NCBI GenBank assembly: GCA_900100475.1
Contig: FMTU01000022.1
Coordinates: 1 to 35,242 of the forward strand
DNA: 35,242 nucleotides
Source of the DNA: Sphingobium faniae
GTDB lineage: Bacteria > Pseudomonadota > Alphaproteobacteria > Sphingomonadales > Sphingomonadaceae
Direction of reading: 5' to 3'
Shown: piece by piece, positions 22,101-31,100 of the stretch
Layout of the letters: every line of letters begins with the position of its first letter
How positions within the stretch are numbered: position 1 is the stretch's first letter
Position numbers and translations under genes: made by a program
Notes under the pieces: generated by a model
The model's database searches: none
What the model was told of the DNA's origin: nothing
What the model saw: the letters and a program-made list of their open reading frames with translations, nothing else

Positions 22101-25100
22101 GTCTTCACAAGCTGGCTGCCGCCGGTCAGTTCCGCTGTGATCGTAGCGGTATAGCCGGCTCCGGCCATGCTGGCGTCGCCGACGCGGATCACCGATGCCG
22201 GTCCCACGAGCGTCAGGCTGTCGCCTGTGATCGTGTAGCCATCGGTCGCGAACTGCATGCCCGAAGCCATGACGGCACCCAGGCTGTTGTCCACATCGAC
22301 TATACCCGAGGTTCCGGCAAAGATCGCGAAGGCGCCATTGGTATAGGGTGCGTTCACGGTGCCCGTCGCGTCGGTCCAGTTGTCGTTTCCGGTGCTGTCC
22401 TGCCAGAGGCCATCGCCGCCGTTGACGACGCTGTTGTTCCGGGGACCGGCCGCGCCATCCCAGAAATTGAGGGTGAGCCCGGCGCTGTTCACGAGATTGA
22501 CCTGGCCCTCGATTGAGGTCTGGACCGAGACGTCGCCGCCCGCGGGCATCAGGCCAATATCGAGACCATTATCAGTCAGCGCGCCGCCGTAGTTGAAGAC
22601 ACGGTAGATACCGGCGTCGAAGCTGCCACCCGTCGGGACGGTCACATTGATGCTGCCGTCGAGCACGAGGTCGCCGCCGACCTCGACGAGATCGTTCAGT
22701 GCCCCCCCTGCCACATTGGCTTCACCGAACTCGAACTCGAGCAGGCTCCCCGAGGCGAGCGTCAGATTGCCGCCGATGGTGAGCGTGCCCACTGCGCCCG
22801 CCCCCGGCGTCAGCGTGCCGCCGTCAGCAATCGAGACATTGCCTCCAAGGATTCCCGTGCCGCCGAGCGATGCACCCGAAGCAACATCGGTGAGTCCGGT
22901 CGAGGCTGCATAATCGCCGTTTACGAACACTGTGCCCGCGCCGATGTTCATGCCGCCGCTGTTGCCGCCTGTGCCCGACAGCACCAGCGTACCGCTACCG
23001 CTCTTGCCGAGGCTGCCTGCACCCGAGAGGGCGCCGGACAGTGCGAGGGCGGTGCCCGCGTCGGTCAGGATCATGCCTGCGCCGGTCAGCGTGACGTCGC
23101 GGCCAGAGAGGATGTCGGCCGTGGTTTGCAGCGTGCCGCCGTCGAAATCGAGGCCGCCTGCCGCATCGCCCAGATTGGCGTCCGCCGCGATCTGCAGCAC
23201 GCCGCCGCCCAACGCCGTGCCGCCCGTGTAGTTGTTCGTCCCCGTCAGGATCAGCGTGCCCGCATCGGTCTTGGCAAGCTGCGCCGAACCGGCCAGTTCC
23301 GACGATATGGTGGCCGTATAGCCCGTTCCCGCAATGGTGCCGTCGCCCACGCGGATGATCGCCTGCGGCCCGGCCAGATCGATCCGGCCGCCCTCGACCG
23401 TATAGCCATCCACCGCGAACTGCATCCCGGCGACATTGATGGCGCCCAGGCTATCATCGACCGTGACCGTGCCACCCATACCCTGGAAGACGGCAAAGGC
23501 GCTGTCGAGGAACGGCGCGTTGATCAAGCCATCGTCGAGCGTCCAGTTGTCATTGCCTGTAACATTTTGCCAGATGCCGTCGCCGCCGGTGATAACGCCG
23601 TCGTTGCGAGCACCTGCCGCGCCGTCCCAGAAGCGAAGCGCAAGGCCGCTCGTGTTGATCAGGTTGACCTGATTGGCGACCGAGGTTTGCACATAGAAGT
23701 CCGTACCGCTCGGAATGCTGCCAATGGCTAGGCCGGGCCCGCTGAGCGTCCCGTCATAGTTGATGACACGGTAGATGCCGGGCCCGAAGGTGCCGCCCGC
23801 GCTCGTATCAACATTGAGCGTGCCGCCAAGCACCAGATCGCCGCCGACGGCGATCAGATCGTTGAACGCGCCGCCCACGGTGTTGGCCTGGCCGAAATCG
23901 AAATTGAGCGTGGCGCCACCGGCGAGCGACAAACCGCCGTTGATCGTGAGAACGCCCGGGGTTGCATCCGCAAGGCCGGGATTGATGCTGCCCCCGGCTG
24001 CGACATTGACATCGCCGCCGCCGATGCCCGCGCCGCCCAGCACCGCACCGGAAGCCACGCTGGTGAGACCCGTCGCCAGCGACTGGTCGCCGTTTACCAG
24101 CAAGGTGCCCGCATTCACATCGGTCGCGCCGGCATAGCTGTTCGCGCCGGTCAGCGTGACGATACCCGAACCATTCTGCTCGACACCACCGGTGCCGGAA
24201 ATCAGGCCGGCAAAGGCCATGTCATCGGACCGGTTGAAGGCCAGAATACCGTCGTTCGCTACATCGCCGAGGATCCAGCCACTGGTGCCGCCATTACCGA
24301 GTTGGAGCGTGCCCGCCGTAATGGTTGTGCCGCCAATGTAGGCATTGTCGGCCGTCAGGGTGAGGATGCCCGCACCCTGCTTCACCAGATCGCCGCTGCC
24401 CGAGATCAGCCCCGCGAAGTTCACGTCGTCGGACCGGTCGAACACCAGCGTGCCGTCGTTCGTGACGTCGCCGAGGATCGAACCGCTGGTTCCGCCGTCG
24501 CCCAGTTGCAGCACGCCGTCCGTGATTGTCGTGCCGCCCGTATAGTCATTGTCAGCGGTCAGGATCAGCGTGCCAGTGCCCGCCTTGGTCAGCGCGCCCG
24601 CGCCCGAGATAAGGCCGCTGAGGTCGAATGTGGTCGCCGCATCGGTCAGGATAGTACCCGCACCCGCCAGCGCCACAGTACGGCTGCTCGCGAGATCAGC
24701 GGTGGTTTGCAACCTGCCACCATCGAACGTCAGTGTCCCCGCGGCATCACCGAGGTTCGCGTCCGCCGAAATCTGCAGTGTGCCCGCGTTGATCGTCGTG
24801 CCACCGGTGTAGCTGTTCACACCGGTCAGGATCGTCGTGCCAGGGCCGTTCTGGTTCACAACGCCCGCGCCCGAGATCAGCGACGCGAAGGTATAGGCGG
24901 CATCGGTGTGGTTGAAATTGATGCGGCCATTCGCGCTGGTCACGACATTGGCGGCGGCCAGCGTGCCCGCTCCGGTCGCGGCCTCACCTTCGGCCCCGCC
25001 GATGTTGAGCGTCGAATTGCCCGGCCCCATCGTCAGCGTGCCGCTGCCGATCACGACCTCGCCGTCGTCCGCGATGGTCAGCACGCCCGTCGTCGAAGCG

Positions 25101-28100
25101 CCATATGCGAGCGTGAGCCCGGTTGCCGTTTCCAACCGCGATCCAACGCCCGAGACGGTCACGGTGCCCTGGGCTGAACCCAAGGTGCCGATCCGTGCCG
25201 AACTTGCGGCCTGAACCGTGCCGCCATCAAGAACGTTCAGCGTGCCTGTTCCGACGACGCCGATCGTCAATATTTGTGCGGTATCGGTGGTGCCGAGGCT
25301 GGAACCAGCGCCGCGGACGTTGACCGTTCCGTTGCCGTTCACGCTGGTTCCGAGCCCGAGGGCGGCGCTCAGGACACTTCCGCCATTCTCGATGTTCAGG
25401 ATGCCGGTGCCGCTGACACCGACGATGCTGGTGCCTGTCGAGACCACTTCCGCGTCCGGGCCGGTCACCGTCATCGTTGCCGATTGCGCCGCGACATCGG
25501 CGATGCGGAAGGTGCTCGTGCCGATGATCTTCCCGCTGCCCTCGACCCGCAATTCGCCGTTGTTGACGCGGGTCTGGCCGGTATAGCCGCTCGTGCCGGT
25601 CAGGGTCGTGGTGCCACTGCCGACCTGCTCGACGACGCCCGTACCCGTGATCGCACCGGCAAAGGTCATGGCGTTCGAGCGATTGAAGATCAGCGTGGCG
25701 TTGTTCGTGACATCACCGGTGATCGAGCCGGTCGTGCCGCCATCGCCGAGTTGCAGCCTGCCCGATGTGATCGTCGTCCCGCCGGTATAATCGTTGGTGC
25801 CGGTCAGGATCAGCAGGCCGAGATCCGTCTTGGTCAGACTGCCCGCGCCGGAAATCGTGCCGCCCAGCGTGAAGGTCGTGGTCGCGCCGGTCTGGAACGT
25901 GCCGCCGCCCGCCAGCACCACATCGCGGCTGCTGGTGATATCGGCGGTGGTGTTCAGCGTGCCGCCGTTGAAGGTGATCCCGCCGGTGGCGGCGCCGAGA
26001 TTGGCGTCGCTGGAAATGCGCAGCGTGCCCGCATCGATCGTCGTACCGCCCGCATAGCTGTTCGCGCCCGTAAGCGTGAGGACGCCGCCTCCTTGCTTCA
26101 CCAGATCGCCGCCGCCCGAGACGACACCGGCAAAGGTCACGTCATCGGAGCGGTTGAACGCCAGCGTGCCATCATTGTCGACATCGCCGAAGATGCTGCC
26201 GGTGGCGCCGCCATCGCCGATCTGCAGTGTGCCGGCCTCGATCAGCGTCCCACCCGCATAGCTGTTCGTGCCGGTGAGGACGAGCGTGCCGAGATCGGTC
26301 TTCGCGAGCTGCGCGGTTCCGGTGAGTTCCGCAGAGATGATCGTGGTAAAGCCCGCGCCCGCCGCAGTGCCGTCACCGACGCGGATCACCGATTGCGGAT
26401 CGGTGAGGGTCAGCGCGTCGCCGGTGATCGTGTAGCCGTCACTTGCAAACTGCATCCCCGACGCCGTGACCGCACCATCGCCATTGTCCACAGTGACGAT
26501 ATCGCCGGCACCTGCGAATATGGCGAAGCTGCCATCGGCATAGGCGGCATTGATGCCGCCGTCCGCATCCGTCCAGTTGTTGTCGGTGCCGCCAAGATGC
26601 CAGGTGCCAGCGCCGCCATCGACGACGCCATTGATCTTCGGGCCCACGCCGCCGTCCCAGAAACTCAGTTCCAGGCCCGTGGCATTGACGAGGTTGACCT
26701 GCCCCGCCACGGAGGTCTGGACCGCGACGCTGCTGCCGGCCGGCATCGCGCCGAGATCGAGACCATTGTCGGTGAGCGTGCCGCCATAGTTGAACACGCG
26801 GTAGATGCCGCCGCCGAAGCTGCCGCCCGTCGGCACCGTGACATTGATGGTGCCATCAAGCACGAGATTGCCGCCGACCTCGATCAGATCGTTGAGCGGG
26901 CCGCCAACGACATTAGCCTCGCCAAACTCGAAATCCAGAATGGAGGCTGAGGACAGTGAAAGGTTGCCGGCGATCGTCAGTGTGCCGGGGCTGTTGCCCG
27001 GCGCCAGCGTGCCGCCATTGTCCACCAGAACGCTGCCGCCGACGATGCCGGAACCGCCCAGCGTCGCGCCATTGTGCACGGTTGTGAGGCCGGTCGCAGC
27101 CGACTGGTCACCGTTGATTCGCAGCGTGCCCGCGTTCAGCACGGTCGCGCCGCCATAGCTGTTGTCGGCGGTCAGCGTGATGATGCCGGACCCGTTCTGG
27201 ATCAGGCCGCCTGAGCCGGAGACCAGACCCGCGAACGTCTTGTTGTCGGATCGGTCGAAGATCAGCGTGCCGTTGTTCGCGACATCGCCCTCGATCCAGC
27301 CGCTGGCGCCGCCGTCACCGAGCTGGAGCGTCCCGGCGCTGATCGTTGTGCTGCCGGTATAAGTGTTGTCCGCTGTCAGAACCAGCGTGCCCGCGCCCGA
27401 TTTGGTGAACGCGCCTGCGCCCGAGATCAAGCCAGAGAGATTGAAGGTCGTGCCCGCATCGGTGAGGATGGTTCCCGCGCCTGTCAGCGCCATGTCGCGA
27501 CCGCTCACGAGACTGGCGGTGGTGTGCAGCGTGCCGCCGTCGAACGTCACATCACCGGATGCCGCGCCAAGGTTGGCATCGGCGGAAATCTGAAGCGTGC
27601 CCGCGTCAATCAGCGTGCCGCCGGTGTAGCTGTTGATGCCGGTCAGAACCGTCGTGCCCGTGCCGATCTGGGAGACGATGCCATTGCCGGAAATGATTCC
27701 ATCAAATGCATAGCTGTTGCTGCGACTAAATGTGAGCGTGCCGTCGTTTACGACATCGCCGATAATGCTGCCGCTCGCGCCGCCATTACCGAGCTGGAGC
27801 GTGCCGGCGCTGATCGTAGTACCGCCCGAATAGCTGCTCGTACCGGTGAGGATGGTCGTGCCGGCTCCCTGTTGGAGGACGGACCCTGTACCGACGATGG
27901 CACCAGCATAGGTCAGTGCATCGCTGCGATCGAAACCCAGCGTGCCGAAATTGTTGACCGTGCCGCTCGCCACCGACCCGGTCGTGCCGCCGCCGCCGAT
28001 GAACAACATGCCGCCATTGACATTGGTCGATCCGGTATAGCTGTGATTGCCGGTCAGCACCCATGTGCCGCTGTCGTTCTTCGCCAGCGTCGAGATGCCG

Positions 28101-31100
28101 GTGCCCGCATTGCCGATGGAACCGGCAAGCGTGTTGTTACCCGTGTTGGTGCCGCCAAGCGCGATGGTGCGCGCCTGATTGGTGTTGGCGAGCGTAACCG
28201 GACCCGTGTCCGTGAACACGATCGCGCCAGTGCCCGAGGACTCGATGTATGTCACACCGGACGAGAGGGTGAACAGGCGGTTGGTGGTGTCGCCACTGCC
28301 CGTATAGCGGAGCGTCGAGCCATTGCCGATGACGAGGTTCGCGGCCGCCGAAGACGAGGCGCCGATGCTGCTCGCCACGCCGCCGTCGGACAGCTTGTCG
28401 ACCCCGAGCACACCGCCGCTGATCGTGGTGATGCCCGTGTAGCTGCTGTTCGGATTGGTGAGGATCCAGGTGCCAGCGTCGGTCTTGGTCAGGCGCGTAA
28501 TGCCTGTGCCGTTATTCGTAATCTGCGGGGCCAGAATATTGTTGTCGCTATTGGTGCCGCCAAGCGTCAGGGTTTGTGCGGTGTTGGGACTTGAGAATGT
28601 CAGCGCTGCCATATCCGCAAAGATGATCGCGCCGGTGCCGGATGCTTCCAGCTTGCTCGTGGCGGAAGACCCGAGCGTAAAGCGTCGGTTCGTGCTGTCG
28701 CCCGCGCCGAGATATCGCAGCGTGCCGCCGTTCAGCACGAGGTTGCCCGCATCCGCGGAGGAAGAGCCGATCGAGCTGGCGGCGCCGCCGTCACCCAGAC
28801 AGGCGACGGCAAGGGTGCCGCCATTTATGACAGTGGCGCCGTCATAGCTGTTGCCGCAGCCGGAAAGCTGCTGAATGTTGGTGCTGGCGCCATTCTTGAC
28901 GAGGTTTCCACTGCCAGTGATCACGCCGGCATAATTGGCGCTGGCAAGACTGCTGCCCGCGTTGATCGTCAGCGTTGCGCCGCCAAGATCAATCGTCCCG
29001 CCATTGGCACCGCCGCCGGTGAAAAAGGCGACATCATTGTCATAACCATCGAGGTCCAGCAGAACGCCCGCTATATTGTCGAGCGTGAGTGGTCCGCTGC
29101 CGATCGCAGTCGCCGATCCGGCCCGCAATATGCCGCCTGTGATGCGCGTGCTGTTGGTGCCGTTGTTCACGCCGGAAAGGATAAGCGTGCCGGGGCCATC
29201 CTTGCGCAACTGGCCGACGCCAATTATCTCGCCTGCGAACTCCAGCACGGTCGTGTCGGTGTCCACGCGAATGGCGCCGACGCTGCTTGCCAGCGTGAAA
29301 CCGCGATCCGTCGTCACCGAACCACCGGTGTAAATGAGGATGCCGTTGCTGAACACCAGGCTGTCCGGATTACTGGTCGACGCGCCGATGCTGCTCAGTT
29401 GGCCGCCATTGGCCAGGCAATCGACGGACAGCGCGGTTCCGTTGGTGATGGTGGTCGCGCCGGTATAGCTGTTGTTGCAACCGCTGAGGGTGAACACGGA
29501 GGCGCCTGCACGCGTGAGGCCGCCGGTGCCGCTGATCCTGCCGGTAAAGACACCGACACTGTTGACCGTAAGTGTGCCGGAGCCGAGGGCGATGTCGCCC
29601 GCCCCCTGCAACGTGCTCACGGCATTGTTGAAATTATTGAGATCGAGCAGCGCCCCTGCTGCGACCTCCATCGCGCCGCCGCCGAAGACATTGGTCGCCC
29701 CGGCGCGCAACGTGCCCGCATTTACAATCGTACCGCCGGCATAACTGTTGGTCCCGGACAGGACCAGAGTGCCTGACCCCTCCTTGCGCAGACCACCTGA
29801 GCCTGAGCTTGTGATCGTTCCCGTCAAGGTAAGTACAGAGCCCGCGTCACTTACACCAATGCGTCCGTGTCCGGCGCCAATCGTAATCCCACGGTCACTG
29901 CTGGTGGTACCGCCAAGATAGTCGAGCGTCCCCCCGGCCAGCACGATATTGGCCGGATCGCTGCTTGCCATGCCAATGCTGCTCGCGAGGCCACCGTTGG
30001 CCAGCGTGGTTACAGCCAGCGTGCCACCGTTAACCGTCGTGACGCCACTGTAAGTGTTCGCAGCGTTTGCCAGGGTCAGGGTGCCAGAGTTCAACTTGGT
30101 GAAGCCGGCATCGTCTGGGCTGGTTACTTCGCCCGTGAAGGTCAGATTCGTACCACCGGCAATGTCAATCGTTCGCGTGGCCCCGCCGTTGACCAGCGTG
30201 AAGCCACGGTCCGTAGTGGTGGTCGCCCCGGCATACTGCAGGGTTCCCGCTTCAAGCACGAGGTTGGACGCATCGGACGAGGAGGCCCCGATGCCACTGG
30301 CGACGCCGCCGTTGCCGATATTGTTCGTCCGCAGGGTGCCCTGGGTCACCGTCGTCGAACCGGTGTAGCTGTTGGCGCCCGTCAGCACGACCGTGCCCGT
30401 GCCCCCCTTTGCGAAGGATGTCGCGCCCATATTGTCGGTGATCGTCGAACCGATCGTGAAGAACCCGGCGCCATTCTGCTGGACGCCCAGGGTTCCACCC
30501 CCAGCACCGCCCGTCAGCGAACCGCCGGCGATCGTCTGGTTCGCCGCGCCAACGCTCGGTGCGACGATGATGGTGCCATCGACGCCTAACGTATTGCCCC
30601 CTCCGATCGTGACGGTGGAAGCGGCGTTGGCCGTGTAGCGCAGGCCGCCCAGAGATACATCGCCGCTGACTGTGCCGAAGTATGCGGTATCGGGCAGACC
30701 ATCGGTATCGCTGATGATCTCGCCGGTCAGCCAGGTGGCGGCATTGTCCTTGCTGGTATAGTCTGTGTCATCGAAAGCGATGACACCCCCGGCCAGAACC
30801 TTGGCATAGTCCGACCCGTTGATGGTCGCCCAGCCGCCGAGCGCCCCGTCGGCATTGCTCGTCGTGATGGCGCCGGCATCCGGCAGCACGAAATTGACGA
30901 GACCGCCGGTGCGGCTGATCGCCCCAAGACTGACATTGACGGCGCCGCCCGTGCCGCTGGTCGCTCGAAGCGTATTGCTGCCGGCGCTGACCGTCAGTCC
31001 ATTGAAGCTCTGGCCGTTGGTTTCGCCATTGGCGCCCCGCACCTCGATGCTGCCGCCCGACAAAAGCAGCGGCGAGGAAGCAGAGATGATATTGTTGTCC

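Noticed and set aside
25274..26950. Long plus-strand reading frame of 558 codons opposite the autotransporter (also 27524-28594 and 24302-25177)
   Set aside because: These are antisense shadows created by the repeated, GC-rich codon pattern of the autotransporter. They have low-complexity Arg/Ala/Asp-rich content, no family match, no ribosome sites, and recur in each repeat.
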